NCBI RefSeq assembly: GCF_000219605.1
Contig: NC_015740.1
Span: 868,001-932,000 of the forward strand
DNA from: Stutzerimonas stutzeri
GTDB taxonomy: Bacteria > Pseudomonadota > Gammaproteobacteria > Pseudomonadales > Pseudomonadaceae
Length of the DNA: 64,000 nucleotides
Direction of reading: 5' to 3'
A model generated the notes under the pieces. That model made no database searches, had not been told where the DNA came from, and saw only the letters and a list, made by a program, of their open reading frames with translations. A program made the position numbers and the translations under genes. Numbering within the stretch: the first letter of the stretch is position 1; every line of letters begins with the position of its first letter. Of the stretch, positions 15,158 to 25,840 are shown piece by piece.

Positions 15158-17355
15158 ACAGCGCCAACTCTCCACTCGGCAAGCCCCTGGATCGCGTCGA
15201 CGGCCCGCTCAAGGTCACCGGCAAGGCCTGTTATGCCGCCGAAGCCGAGGTGCCGGGGCTGCTCTACGGCGCGGTGGTCTCGAGCCGCATCGCCCGTGGC
15301 CGAGTCACGCGCATCGACGCCGCCGCGGCCGAGGCACTGCCCGGCGTGCGCCTGGTGCTGACCCATCAGAACCGACCGCCGGTGGCCAGCTACGACAAGC
15401 CCTACGAGGACGATGATGCCGCCGAAGGCTCGCCGTTCCGCCCGCTGTACAACGACCGCGTGCTCTACAGCGGCCAGCCTCTGGCGCTGGTGGTGGCCGA
15501 GACCCAGGCCCTGGCGCGCCATGCGGCGAGCCTGGTGCGAGTCGAATACGAAGTCGAGGCGCACCAGACCGATCTGCAGGCCGTGCGCGACCAGGCCCAC
15601 GATGCGCCTGCCGAGCTGCCCGAGCCGCGCGGTGATTTCGACTCGGCGTTCGCGGCGGCGGCAAATCGCATCGACCGTGAGTACGAGACCCCGGTGGAAC
15701 ACCACAACCCCATGGAGCCGCATGCTTCCATCGTCCAGTACCAGCCGGGCGGGGAGCTGCTGATCCACGACAAGACCCAGGGCGTGCAGAACTGCCAGCG
15801 CTACCTGGAGCAGGTGTTCGACATGGAGGGCAAGATCCGCGTGCTGTCGCCCTTCGTCGGCGGTGCCTTCGGCTCCGGCCTGCGCCCGCAGTACCAGCTG
15901 CCGCTGGCGGTGATGGCCGCGCTCAAGCTCAAGGCTTCGGTGCGCGTCGAGCTGACCCGCCAGCAGATGTTCACCTTCGGCTATCGCCCACGCACCGTCC
16001 AGCAGCTCAAGCTGGCGGCCGATGGTGACGGGCGGCTGCAGGCCATCGAGCACAGGGCCATCGGCCAGACCTCGCGCTTCGAGGACTTCACCGAACACGA
16101 GGTGGAGTGGTCCGGCATGCTCTACGCCTGCGACAACGTGCGCCTCGGCTACCGTCTGGCGCCGCTGGACGTCTATACCCCGCTGGACATGCGCGCCCCG
16201 GGGGCGACCATTGGCGTCTATGCGCTGGAGTGCGCGATGGACGAGCTGGCTTATGAAGTCGGTATCGATCCGCTGGAGCTGCGCTTGCGCAACTACACCG
16301 AGACCAACGGCAACGAGGGCAAGCGCTATTCCAGCAAGGAACTGCGTGCCTGCTACCAGCAGGGTGCCGAGCGTTTCGGCTGGTCGCGGCGCCCGGCGCA
16401 GCCACGCAGTCTGCGCGACGGCCATCAACTGGTCGGCATGGGCATGGCCACCGGTGTCTGGGAGGCGATGCAGATGCCGGCCTCCGCTCGCGCCTGTCTC
16501 GACGCGGACGGAAGGCTGCTGGTAACCAGCGCCACCGCCGACATCGGCACCGGCACCTACACCGCGATGACCCAGATCGCCGCCGACGCGATGGGCCTGC
16601 CGATGAGCGAGGTGGAATTCCGTCTGGGTGATTCCAGCCTGCCGCAGGCGCCGCTGGAAGGCGGGTCGGCCACCGTGTCCTCGGTCGGTAGTGCGGTGCA
16701 GCGCGCCTGCGCCGGCCTGCGGCAGAAGCTGCTGGACGCCGTGCAGCAGTCGCCGGCCTCGCCGTTCACCGGGGCGAGTCTGGACGCGGTGGAGTTCGTC
16801 GATGGGCAGCTGCGGCTGAAAACCGGCGAACATGCCGTGGCGCTGCGCGACATCGTCCAGGTCAGCGGCGCGCTGGACGCCGAAGCCAGCGTCAAGCCCG
16901 ACGAGAAGCGCGACGCCTGGGCGACCGCGACCCATTCGGCGGTGTTCGTCGAAGTGCGCGTCGACGAGGACCTTGGCACCATCAAGGTCAGCCGCGTGGT
17001 CAGTGCGATCGCCGCCGGACGAATCGTCAACCCGAAGACGGCCGGCAACCAGATCGTCGGCGGCGTGGTCTGGGGCATCGGCCAGGCGCTGCACGAGGAG
17101 ACGCTGATCGACCACCGGCTCGGCCGCTACATGAACCACAACCTCGCCGAGTACCACATCCCGGTGAACGCGGACATTCCGGAGGTCGAGGTGATCTTCG
17201 TCGAGGAACACGACGAGGTGGTCAACGAGCTCGGGTCGAAGGGAGTAGGGGAGATCGGTATCGTCGGTGTGGCGGCGGCGGTGGCCAATGCGATCTACAA
17301 CGCGACCGGCAGGCGGGTAAGGGACCTGCCGATTACCCTGGATAAACTGCTGTAG
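15154..17355 (+). CDS. paoC: Aldehyde oxidoreductase, molybdenum-binding subunit (PaoC/YagR type)
   Basis: A 733-residue catalytic subunit of the xanthine oxidase family. It has the N-terminal hammerhead domain ([17 protein letters not shown] near 10-26), Moco-binding segments ([11 protein letters not shown] near 234-244; [15 protein letters not shown] near 346-360; [12 protein letters not shown] near 505-516) and the C-terminal catalytic base Glu in [12 protein letters not shown] near 693-704. It oxidises aldehydes, probably aromatic ones, to acids. Starts at ATG 15154 overlapping the FAD-subunit stop. Five consecutive genes (chaperone, cytidylyltransferase, three subunits) thus encode a self-contained maturation and enzyme unit. 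Confidence 0.92.
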   Translation: MNSANSPLGKPLDRVDGPLKVTGKACYAAEAEVPGLLYGAVVSSRIARGRVTRIDAAAAEALPGVRLVLTHQNRPPVASYDKPYEDDDAAEGSPFRPLYNDRVLYSGQPLALVVAETQALARHAASLVRVEYEVEAHQTDLQAVRDQAHDAPAELPEPRGDFDSAFAAAANRIDREYETPVEHHNPMEPHASIVQYQPGGELLIHDKTQGVQNCQRYLEQVFDMEGKIRVLSPFVGGAFGSGLRPQYQLPLAVMAALKLKASVRVELTRQQMFTFGYRPRTVQQLKLAADGDGRLQAIEHRAIGQTSRFEDFTEHEVEWSGMLYACDNVRLGYRLAPLDVYTPLDMRAPGATIGVYALECAMDELAYEVGIDPLELRLRNYTETNGNEGKRYSSKELRACYQQGAERFGWSRRPAQPRSLRDGHQLVGMGMATGVWEAMQMPASARACLDADGRLLVTSATADIGTGTYTAMTQIAADAMGLPMSEVEFRLGDSSLPQAPLEGGSATVSSVGSAVQRACAGLRQKLLDAVQQSPASPFTGASLDAVEFVDGQLRLKTGEHAVALRDIVQVSGALDAEASVKPDEKRDAWATATHSAVFVEVRVDEDLGTIKVSRVVSAIAAGRIVNPKTAGNQIVGGVVWGIGQALHEETLIDHRLGRYMNHNLAEYHIPVNADIPEVEVIFVEEHDEVVNELGSKGVGEIGIVGVAAAVANAIYNATGRRVRDLPITLDKLL

Positions 17356-17368
17356 TCGCCGGCGCGCT

Positions 17369-17387
17369 GGGTGGGCTTCGGCCCGCC
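17369..17387. repeat. Partial GTAGGGTGGGCTTC-type repeat
   Basis: GGGTGGGCTTCGGCCCGCC folds as a short GGGC-TTCG-GCCC hairpin and resembles the core at 61768. It lies 14 bases after the paoC stop in a 210-base convergent gap with the acyltransferase; it could serve as a transcription terminator, but no T-run follows. Nothing else recognisable is in that gap. Confidence 0.45.
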
Positions 17388-17565
17388 GTTGCGGCTGAGG
17401 AAGATGGAGCCGCTGATGGTCCCCGCGCTGCGGCGTGGTGGACCGCGCCGTTTTGACGCTACGCGGTCGGAGGGGTTTGAGTCCGTTTTGCCTGTAGGTT
17501 TTCGGTCGCGATCTTTCTTCGCTTTTTCTGGCGCGCGTGGGCATGCGACTTCACGTGCCCCTGCA

Positions 17566-18834
17566 TCAAACCTTCAATACCCGCCTGAGCAGGAACTGCC
17601 TCACCGGCACCACCGCTCGCTCCTGCGCCAGCACGCACACCACGATGCACAATCCCAGATACAGCGGATAGAAGGCCGGCGTCAGCGCCAGTTCCCCCGC
17701 CTGAGCCACGCAATCGGCCCAGTCCTCGAGGCATTCGGCCGACACCGCCCCGAGCAGCTTCTCCGAGCGCGAGAAGAGGATGAACACCGGCACATGCAGC
17801 ACGAACAGCGGCAACGAGGCCGCTCCCAGGCGCTGTGACCAGCCGACCACTGCGGCACTGCGTGGCGTGGCGATCAGCGCGCAGAGCCAGACCAGCGCCA
17901 GTTGCGCCGGCAGCAGCAGGCCGTTGTGCAACAGGAAATACCAGTAGCGTTCGCCCTTGAGCAGCCACACCGTGGCCAGAAAGCTCGCCAGCACGAAGGC
18001 CCCCAGTGCCAGCCGTGCTGCGATGCCGAGTTGCCCGCCGGCCGCTCGCCATTCGCGGAACAGCCCGCAGAGCAGAATGCCGGCGAGAAATTCCGGCAGC
18101 CGCAGCAGCGGCATGCGGTGCAGCATGCCGGTGACGGGAATGCCGTAGGCATCCTGCTGGATCGCCCACAGCGGCGGCAGCAGGTAGAGCGCGGCGATTG
18201 CCAGCAGCCACCAGCCCTTGTGGCGCAGGCGCATCAGGCGCGGTGCCAGCAGCGGGAAGCACAGGTAGAAGAAGAACAGCGTGGAGATCGACCACAGCGG
18301 CGGGTTGAACGTCAGGTACAGCGGGTTCCAGGCATGCAGCATCAGCAGCTGCAGAATGAAGTTGAACGCCAGCTCGCGGTTGTTCATGAAGTACTCGAGG
18401 GCGTCGCGGGCCTCGCCGCTGAGCTCCTCGTTGGTGTCGTAGACCACATAGCGCAGGCTCGCCTTGGCGTCGTCCGGCGGAATGCCTAGCTTGGCGATGA
18501 TGGTCAGCACGATGGCCGTCAGCAGCAGCGAGAACAGGTGCAGCGGGTAGAGGTTGGCCAGGCGTTTGCCGAGGAAATGCCGCGCCGGCTCGCGCAGTTC
18601 GCCCTGCCGACAATAGACGTGCGCCAGCAGAAAGCCGGAGAGGACGAAGAAACTGCTGGTGGCGAAGAAGCCGACGCCGGCCAGCTCCGAGAGCCAGGTC
18701 GGCTCGTCCTCGACGTAGGCGTGCACGGTATGGAACAGCACGACATAGATGGCCAGCAGAAAGCGCAGCCACTCCAGTCCGATGAAATGTTCGGTGCGCG
18801 CCACTGCTCCACTCCTGCGTCGGTTGATAGTCAT
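17566..18834 (-). CDS. Acyltransferase 3 family membrane protein (OafA/YrhL type)
   Basis: A 422-residue inner-membrane protein with about ten transmembrane helices. It starts with the family hallmark GLEWLRFLLAIYVVLFH (about residues 17-33; conserved Arg and the His after the first helix) and continues with FFVLSGFLLAHVY (about 61-73). Such proteins transfer acetyl or other acyl groups to periplasmic or surface polysaccharide, O-antigen or peptidoglycan. ATG 18834 is chosen over an upstream ATG (18975) because the acyltransferase domain begins at once and the extension is low-complexity. It is divergent from the serine hydrolase pair, whose products could act in the same compartment. The acceptor is unknown. 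Confidence 0.82.
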   Translation of the reverse strand: MTINRRRSGAVARTEHFIGLEWLRFLLAIYVVLFHTVHAYVEDEPTWLSELAGVGFFATSSFFVLSGFLLAHVYCRQGELREPARHFLGKRLANLYPLHLFSLLLTAIVLTIIAKLGIPPDDAKASLRYVVYDTNEELSGEARDALEYFMNNRELAFNFILQLLMLHAWNPLYLTFNPPLWSISTLFFFYLCFPLLAPRLMRLRHKGWWLLAIAALYLLPPLWAIQQDAYGIPVTGMLHRMPLLRLPEFLAGILLCGLFREWRAAGGQLGIAARLALGAFVLASFLATVWLLKGERYWYFLLHNGLLLPAQLALVWLCALIATPRSAAVVGWSQRLGAASLPLFVLHVPVFILFSRSEKLLGAVSAECLEDWADCVAQAGELALTPAFYPLYLGLCIVVCVLAQERAVVPVRQFLLRRVLKV

Positions 18835-18947
18835 CGGACTCGCATCGACGCCAGCGGTTGCGCTGCACCGGTAATCGGGACCCGGCGCACGCCCGCCAGC
18901 GCCGGTGGTCGGATAGGTGGGAAATGCACCATTCGATCCGGAGGCCC

Positions 18948-20027
18948 ATGTTGTTGCCCGCCCAGCTTCGTTCACCGTTCGCCGCTCTGTGTCTGCTGCT
19001 GATCACGCTGTCGCTCGCCCAGCGCGCCGTGGCGCAGGACAGCATCGAATGGAGCGGCCCGTTCCTGGCCCGCCTGGCGCAGGTGGACAGGCAGACACCG
19101 GGGCAACTGGGCGTCTACGTCAAGGACATGCAGACCGGCATCTCGGTCTCCTACCACGGCGAGGACGCCTGGTACCTGGCCTCGACGGTCAAGGTGCCGA
19201 TTGCCATCGCGGTGATGCGCCGTGTCGAGCAGGACGACTTGACGTTGGACAGCCCGGTGACCCTGCTTGCCAGCGACTATGTCGACGGTGCCGGCCCGAC
19301 CAACAGCCATGCGCCGGGCAAGGCGCTGAGCGTGCGCTATCTGCTGGACCAGATGCTGATCCACAGCGACAACACCGCCAGCGACATGCTGATCAGGCTG
19401 GTCGGCATCGACCAGGTCAATGCGGTTACCCGCGAGCTGGTGCCCGAGGGTTTCGGGCCGATCACCACCCTGGCCGATGTGCGACGGCTGATCTATGGCG
19501 AACTGCATCCGGCGGCGCGCACCCTGTCCGGTAAGGATTTTCTCGCCCTCAAGCGGCAGCCGAACGACGCCGGCCGCCTGGCCTTGCTGCCGCGGCTGAT
19601 CGGCGTGGAGCGCAGCGCGCTGGTGCCCATCAGCCTCGGCGAGGCCTACGAGCGTTACTACGCCACGCCGTTCAACTCCGGCACGCTGAAGGCCTATGGC
19701 GATCTGCTCTCGGCACTCGATGCCGGCACCGCGCTGGGGCCGGCGAGCACCGAGTACCTGCTGAGCGTGATGCGCCGGGTCGAGACCGGCGGGCGGCGAA
19801 TCAAGGCTGGCCTGCCGTCCGGCACCGGGTTCGCGCACAAGACCGGCACCCAGCGCGCGCGCATCTGCGATGCCGGGCTGGTGGACCAGCCAGGCGCGGC
19901 GGACTCGACGTCCCAGCGCCTGATCATTGTCGCCTGCGTGCGCGGGGTGGCCTCCACCACCCAGGCCGAGCGGGCATTGCGTGGCACCGGCGAGGCCGTC
20001 GCCGCAACGGGGTTGATTCGAAGATGA
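18948..20027 (+). CDS. Secreted class A beta-lactamase-like serine hydrolase 1
   Basis: A 359-residue protein with an N-terminal signal peptide (hydrophobic FAALCLLLITLSLA, cleavage likely after AVA at residue 29). The penicillin-recognising motifs are all present: S79-T-V-K82, S140-D-N142 and K298-T-G300. The spacing from SDN to KTG is 158 residues against about 104 in TEM-type enzymes, and no ExxLN omega-loop motif is evident; a conserved YGELHP (E185) lies where a general base might be. So it is a beta-lactamase-fold hydrolase, perhaps a peptidoglycan enzyme and not a resistance enzyme. ATG 18948 starts the signal peptide; ATG 18924 is an alternative. It overlaps its paralogue by four bases. 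Confidence 0.82.
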   Translation: MLLPAQLRSPFAALCLLLITLSLAQRAVAQDSIEWSGPFLARLAQVDRQTPGQLGVYVKDMQTGISVSYHGEDAWYLASTVKVPIAIAVMRRVEQDDLTLDSPVTLLASDYVDGAGPTNSHAPGKALSVRYLLDQMLIHSDNTASDMLIRLVGIDQVNAVTRELVPEGFGPITTLADVRRLIYGELHPAARTLSGKDFLALKRQPNDAGRLALLPRLIGVERSALVPISLGEAYERYYATPFNSGTLKAYGDLLSALDAGTALGPASTEYLLSVMRRVETGGRRIKAGLPSGTGFAHKTGTQRARICDAGLVDQPGAADSTSQRLIIVACVRGVASTTQAERALRGTGEAVAATGLIRR

Positions 20028-21079
20028 GCAGATTGATCGCGTTGGGCGCACTGCTGGTGCCACTGGCCGGCCTGACGGCCTGCACCGAACAGGCCGAGGC
20101 GACCTGGAAGGATGGGCTGGAGCAGGAGCTGCGCCGCGTCGACGAGGCGTCGCCAGGCAAGCTCGGCGTGTACATCAAGCATCTGGGCGAGGACGCCGAG
20201 CTGCGCTACGACGCCGAGCGCTTCTGGTACCTCGGCTCGGCAGTGAAGGTGCCGATCGCGCTGGCCGTGCTGCAGGGCGTCGACGATGACGAGTTTCGCC
20301 TCGATCAGCGGCTGACGCTGGAGGCGGAGGACAAGGTGGACGGCTCCGGCGATCTGGTCTGGCAGGACAATGGCGTCGATTACTCGCTGCGCGACCTGCT
20401 CAAGGAAATGCTCATCGAAAGCGACAACACGGCCGCCAACATGCTGATCCGCCTGGTCGGCGAGGATGCGCTCAACCAGCGCACCCGCAAGAGCATGGGC
20501 GGTGACTTCGAGGCCATCACCAGCTTTACCCAGGTGCGGCGCGACGTATACGGCGAGGTACATCCCGATGCCGCCCGGCTGGACAACATGCAGCTGGTGG
20601 AGCTGGCCTCAGCGCCGTTCAGCAAGCCGCGTTATGAGGCGCTGGCGCGGGTACTCAATCTGCGGCAGGACGAGTTGAAGGCGGCAAGCATGGAGCAGGC
20701 CTACGAGCGCTACTACGCCCGCCAGCTCAACTCCAGCAGCCTGGTGGCCTACGGCACGATGCTGGAAAAACTGGTGCGCGGGGAGTTGCTGTCGGCCGAG
20801 AGCCGCGATCTGCTGTACGGCTTCATGAAGCTCGATTCCTATGACAACTACCGGCTCGAGGCCGGGCTGCCGGAGGACGTGCCCTTCATCCAGAAGACCG
20901 GCACGCAGCTGGAGCGCGCCTGCCATGTGGGCGTGATCGAGCCGCAGGACGAGCGCCGTGCGATCGTCGTGGTGGCCTGCGCCGAAGGCCTGGACGAAGG
21001 CAAGGAAGCCGGCAGCCTGTTCGAACAGGTCGGCCAGGCGATCAGCAAGGCGTTGCTGAGCGAGGCGCCGCCGAACTGA
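20024..21079 (+). CDS. Lipoprotein class A beta-lactamase-like serine hydrolase 2
   Basis: A 351-residue paralogue of the preceding protein. The signal peptide ends in a lipobox, LTAC, with Cys20 as the probable lipidated residue, so it should be membrane anchored. Motifs: S72-A-V-K75, S133-D-N135, K291-T-G293, with the same 158-residue SDN-to-KTG distance and the same YGEVHP (E178) and AYERYYA segments as its neighbour. The pair clearly arose by tandem duplication and then diverged in location, one soluble, one lipidated. It starts inside the stop codon of the first gene. Function is not known; peptidoglycan or ester hydrolysis are possible. Confidence 0.82.
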   Translation: MSRLIALGALLVPLAGLTACTEQAEATWKDGLEQELRRVDEASPGKLGVYIKHLGEDAELRYDAERFWYLGSAVKVPIALAVLQGVDDDEFRLDQRLTLEAEDKVDGSGDLVWQDNGVDYSLRDLLKEMLIESDNTAANMLIRLVGEDALNQRTRKSMGGDFEAITSFTQVRRDVYGEVHPDAARLDNMQLVELASAPFSKPRYEALARVLNLRQDELKAASMEQAYERYYARQLNSSSLVAYGTMLEKLVRGELLSAESRDLLYGFMKLDSYDNYRLEAGLPEDVPFIQKTGTQLERACHVGVIEPQDERRAIVVVACAEGLDEGKEAGSLFEQVGQAISKALLSEAPPN

Positions 21080-21113
21080 GCCGCGCCTGCAGCAAGGCAA
21101 GCCCGGCAGTTGG

Positions 21114-21518
21114 TCATTCGTTGGCGTTGCCGGTCGGCAGCAAACCTCGTTCGGCGAATACCGTCTTGACGGTGTGCATGCCATTGAGTGCCGCCGGGAA
21201 GCCCGCATAAACCGCCATCTGAATGACCACTTCGACGATCTGCTCCGGCGTGCAGCCGACATTCAGCGCGCCGTGAACGTGCACCGCCAGCTGCGGTTGG
21301 CAGTGGCCGAGCGCGGTGAGCGCCGCCACGGTCGCCAGCTCGCGCTGGGGGAGGTCCAGGCCGGGGCGCTGATAGATGTCGCCGAAGGGAAACTCGATCA
21401 CGTAGCGGGCCAGGTCCGGTGCGATGGCTTGCAGGCTGTCGATGACCTTGCGCCCGGCTTCGCCGTCAATTTCTTCGAGCTTGGCCAGGCCGTTTGTGTA
21501 GCGGGTCGATGCAGACAT
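21114..21518 (-). CDS. Carboxymuconolactone decarboxylase (CMD/AhpD-like) family protein
   Basis: A 134-residue protein of the CMD family (RELATVAALTALGHCQPQLAVH about 69-90, GCTPEQIVEVVIQMAVYAGFP about 98-118). The CxxC redox pair of AhpD is not present (only single cysteines near 82 and 99), so it is closer to the gamma-carboxymuconolactone decarboxylase-like branch of unknown function. ATG 21518 has GAGGAAC upstream. A MerR-type promoter at 21727-21757 points at this gene, and the merR-like gene lies just upstream on the same strand, so the two form a regulator-target pair, perhaps for aldehyde or electrophile stress. Confidence 0.85.
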   Translation of the reverse strand: MSASTRYTNGLAKLEEIDGEAGRKVIDSLQAIAPDLARYVIEFPFGDIYQRPGLDLPQRELATVAALTALGHCQPQLAVHVHGALNVGCTPEQIVEVVIQMAVYAGFPAALNGMHTVKTVFAERGLLPTGNANE

Positions 21519-21726
21519 GGAGCGTTCCTCTTGATGGGTAAGGGCCGTACGCGGCCGCGCAGGCCCGGCCCGCGGGTTGCGCGGCAAATGGCGCCAAGCG
21601 GCGTTGCGGGACTTGGCAAGGGAACCCCATTACCTGCGTCCCGCGCCTGCGGAACGCCGCCCGGCCATGGCACCATTTGGTGCAGCAACGCGGCTTGCGA
21701 CGAAACGGGAACAGACCCTAGAGGAA

Positions 21727-21757
21727 AGCCTGCGGGTTGGAGTCAGCTCCAGGTCAA
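21727..21757 (-). promoter_or_regulatory. MerR-type promoter with 19-base spacer
   Basis: Read on the minus strand: -35 TTGACC (complement of 21752-21757), a 19-base spacer holding the dyad TGGAG-N4-CTCCA (21738-21751), then a weak -10 CAGGCT (21727-21732). An overlong 19-base spacer centred on a dyad is the hallmark of promoters activated by MerR proteins through DNA distortion. The -35 overlaps the stop codon of the MerR-family gene and transcription would run to the CMD-family gene, with a leader of about 200 bases. Confidence 0.6.
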
Positions 21758-22131
21758 GCGGAAGTTTGCTGGCGATACAGGGCGATCTTCGCGCGCAACG
21801 CGTCGAGATGATCATGGTCGCGCTGGATGCGTTCCTGCAGCCGGGCCGCATGTTCTTCGAGCAGCGCCTGGCGCGCCGCCAGCGTGGTATCGCCGCATTC
21901 GCGCAGTTCGGCATAGCGGATGATGTCGTCCAGCGCCATTCCGGTGTCTTTCAGGCGCAGGATGAAGCCGATCCACTCCAGGTCGCGTGGGCCATAGACG
22001 CGAAAACCGCTGGCATCCCGAGCGACCTGCCGCAGCAGGCCGATCTTCTCGTAATAGCGCAGCGTGTCGGCGGACAGCCCGGTACGTGCGGCGAACTGCT
22101 GGATGCTCAGGCGGACCGGCACCTCGTTCAT
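21754..22131 (-). CDS. MerR family transcriptional regulator
   Basis: A 125-residue regulator with the MerR N-terminal winged helix (LSIQQFAARTGLSADTLRYYEKIGLL, first part at residues 7-20) and a coiled-coil dimerisation helix (about 80-120). No metal-binding cysteine pair is present at the C-terminus (only C90), so a metal sensor such as CueR is unlikely; it resembles the NmlR/AdhR-like group responding to electrophiles. ATG 22131 overlaps the rlmG stop by four bases. The likely target promoter, at its own 3' end, drives the CMD-family gene. Confidence 0.85.
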   Translation of the reverse strand: MNEVPVRLSIQQFAARTGLSADTLRYYEKIGLLRQVARDASGFRVYGPRDLEWIGFILRLKDTGMALDDIIRYAELRECGDTTLAARQALLEEHAARLQERIQRDHDHLDALRAKIALYRQQTSA

Positions 22132-23255
22132 GCCTTGATCGACCGCAGAACGACGAATTTCGGCGTGGCGGCGACCTGCTCGGCATTGCCGAACAGACGC
22201 TTGAGCTTGAGGTGATAGCCGAGGTGGCGATTGCCGACGATCCACAGCTCGCCGCCCTTGGTCAGTGCCGCCTTGGCCTGGGTGAACATGCGCCAGGCGA
22301 GGAAATCACCGACCACCTGCTGCTGGTGGAACGGCGGATTGCACAGTACCAGATCCAGCGAGCCGGGCGGTTGCTCGGCCAGGCCGTCGCCGGCGCGGAT
22401 ATCGGCCGGGCGCTCGCCGAGGATCGCCTGCCAGTTCTCGCGCGCCGACTGCACCGCCATGTAGCTCTCGTCCACCAGGGTCAGCTCCGCCTGCGGGTTA
22501 CCCAGCGCGTAGACGATGCCGAGCACGCCGTTGCCGCAGCCGAGGTCGGCGACACGTAGCGCGCCGAGCGCCTTGGGCAGATGCGGCAGAAAGGCACGCG
22601 TGCCGATGTCCAGCCCTTCGCGACAGAACAGGTTGGCGTGGTTTAGCAGTTCCAGTTTTGGCTGGTCGAGCTGATAACGGGTCGGGTAGGGCGACCGCGG
22701 TACCGGTTTCGCGCTTGGCGTGGCGCTGAGCAGGCGGGCCTTCTTTACCGCCAGCGAAGCCTGCACCGGGCCGATGTACTGCTCCAGCAGATCGCCGGCG
22801 GCACGCGGCAGGTGCTTGATCATCGCCGCCGCGATCACCTGCGCGCCGGGCGCCAGCTGGTCGTGCAGACGGATCAGCTGTTCTTCCAGCAGGGCTAGGG
22901 TCTTCGGTACGCGAATCAGCACCCGGTCGAACGGGCCCTCGGCGACCTCGCTGGCGGGAACGAAACGCACGCGTTCGGCCGGCAGGTCGTTGCGTGCCAG
23001 GTTTTTCTGCAGGGCCAGATGGGCCAGATGCGAATCGCCGCTGCTGGTCACTTCGACATGCGCGGCCAGCGCGCAGGCTAGCGCACCGAAGCTGTCATTG
23101 AGAATTAGCACCCGCGTGGCGGCCGGCAGACGCTGTTCATGCAACGTGGCGAGCACGTATTCGTCGGCGGCGTCGAAGGCCTGCAACGGCTCGTTGGGCT
23201 GCTCCGGCTGGCGGATCAGGTCGAGGCTGGCGTACGGGGTGTCGAGAATAGGCAT
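22128..23255 (-). CDS. rlmG: 23S rRNA (guanine-1835-N2)-methyltransferase RlmG
   Basis: A 375-residue protein with duplicated methyltransferase domains: a degenerate N-terminal one and a catalytic C-terminal one with SAM motif VADLGCGNGVLGIVY (about 235-249) and the catalytic NPPFHQQ (about 307-313). Length and N-terminus fit RlmG more than RsmC, which is about 340 residues. It modifies G1835 of 23S rRNA. Its stop overlaps the start of the MerR-family gene, so the two may share transcripts. Confidence 0.88.
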   Translation of the reverse strand: MPILDTPYASLDLIRQPEQPNEPLQAFDAADEYVLATLHEQRLPAATRVLILNDSFGALACALAAHVEVTSSGDSHLAHLALQKNLARNDLPAERVRFVPASEVAEGPFDRVLIRVPKTLALLEEQLIRLHDQLAPGAQVIAAAMIKHLPRAAGDLLEQYIGPVQASLAVKKARLLSATPSAKPVPRSPYPTRYQLDQPKLELLNHANLFCREGLDIGTRAFLPHLPKALGALRVADLGCGNGVLGIVYALGNPQAELTLVDESYMAVQSARENWQAILGERPADIRAGDGLAEQPPGSLDLVLCNPPFHQQQVVGDFLAWRMFTQAKAALTKGGELWIVGNRHLGYHLKLKRLFGNAEQVAATPKFVVLRSIKA

Positions 23256-23348
23256 GAGAACTGGCGGTGTTTGTGGGCGTCGGAAAGGAGTATCAAGAGT
23301 TCACGGGGCGCCACGTAAGTGTCCACTGATGCTCGGAGGGAGCGAAGT

Positions 23349-24125
23349 ATGACCGCCAGCGAAGAGAAGTTCACCCGCCAGCGCCTGCTCGAGGTGCAGA
23401 CGCTGACGCCCAACCTGTTCACCCTGCGCACCAGCCGCGACCCCGGCTTTCGTTTCACCGCCGGGCAGTTCGCCCGCCTCGGCGTGCGCAAGCCCAGCGG
23501 CTGTATTGTCTGGCGTGCCTACTCCATGGTATCGGCGCCGCACGACGAGTTTCTCGATTTCTTCTCCATCGTGGTGCCGGACGGCGAATTCACCAGTGAG
23601 CTGAGCCGGCTCGAGGTGGGCGACGAGTTGCTGGTGGACAAGCAGGCCTTCGGCTTCCTGACGCTGGATCGCTTTCCCGATGGTCGTGACCTCTGGCTGC
23701 TGGCCACCGGCACCGGGATCGCCCCGTTTCTGTCGATCCTGCAGGACTTCGAGGCCTGGCAGCGCTTCGAGCGCATCATTCTCGTCTACAGCGTGCGCGA
23801 AGCCCGCGAACTGGCCTATCAGCAGCTGATCGCCGAACTGCCTCAGCGCGACTACCTGGAGGGTCTCGGCGCGAAGCTGCTGTACCTGCCGGTAGTCACG
23901 CGCGAACGGGTGTCCGGCGCGCTGCATGGGCGCATCACCACGCTGATCGAGAACGGCGAACTGGAGCGCGCCGCGGATCTGCAGCTGACGCCGGAGCATT
24001 CGCGGATCATGCTCTGCGGCAACCCGCAGATGATCGAGGACACCCGTGCGGTACTGAAAGCCCGTGATCTGAACCTGGCGATGACCCGCAGGCCCGGTCA
24101 GGTGGCAGTGGAGAACTACTGGTAG
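23349..24125 (+). CDS. fpr: Ferredoxin-NADP+ reductase
   Basis: A 258-residue flavoprotein of the FNR/FPR family: FAD-binding RAYSM (about residues 57-61), NADP-binding GTGIAPF (about 120-126) and the C-terminal VENYW with the terminal aromatic residue near FAD. It moves electrons between NADPH and ferredoxin or flavodoxin and takes part in oxidative-stress defence and Fe-S or heme pathways. ATG 23349 is preceded by GGAGGG. Divergent from rlmG. A bidirectional terminator follows at 24155. Confidence 0.93.
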   Translation: MTASEEKFTRQRLLEVQTLTPNLFTLRTSRDPGFRFTAGQFARLGVRKPSGCIVWRAYSMVSAPHDEFLDFFSIVVPDGEFTSELSRLEVGDELLVDKQAFGFLTLDRFPDGRDLWLLATGTGIAPFLSILQDFEAWQRFERIILVYSVREARELAYQQLIAELPQRDYLEGLGAKLLYLPVVTRERVSGALHGRITTLIENGELERAADLQLTPEHSRIMLCGNPQMIEDTRAVLKARDLNLAMTRRPGQVAVENYW

Positions 24126-24154
24126 TCGATTGCCGCGGGAAGCCCCGCAAAGCA

Positions 24155-24187
24155 AAAGCCCCCGCCGGACGATCCGACGGGGGCTTT
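24155..24187. terminator. Bidirectional intrinsic terminator between fpr and gdhA
   Basis: AAAGCCCCCG and CGGGGGCTTT are perfect inverted arms flanking a GC-rich loop; an A-tract on one side and T-rich bases on the other allow termination of both convergent genes. Confidence 0.8.
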
Positions 24188-24223
24188 GTCTTTCTGGCCG
24201 AGGCTTGCCGGTCGGCGCAGCCG

Positions 24224-25840
<1,617 letters not shown>

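Noticed and set aside
15007..17544. An 845-codon antisense frame across the aldehyde oxidoreductase genes
   Set aside because: Shadow of paoC; composition is typical of antisense GC-rich frames and the real proteins have clear cofactor motifs.
17388..17565. Possible short gene in the gap between paoC and the acyltransferase
   Set aside because: Short frames exist but none has a ribosome-binding site or protein-like composition; the region looks repeat-derived.
17459..19045. A long leftward frame overlapping the acyltransferase in another frame
   Set aside because: The acyltransferase frame has the family motifs and membrane helices; this one is Ala/Arg-rich and runs into the intergenic repeat region.
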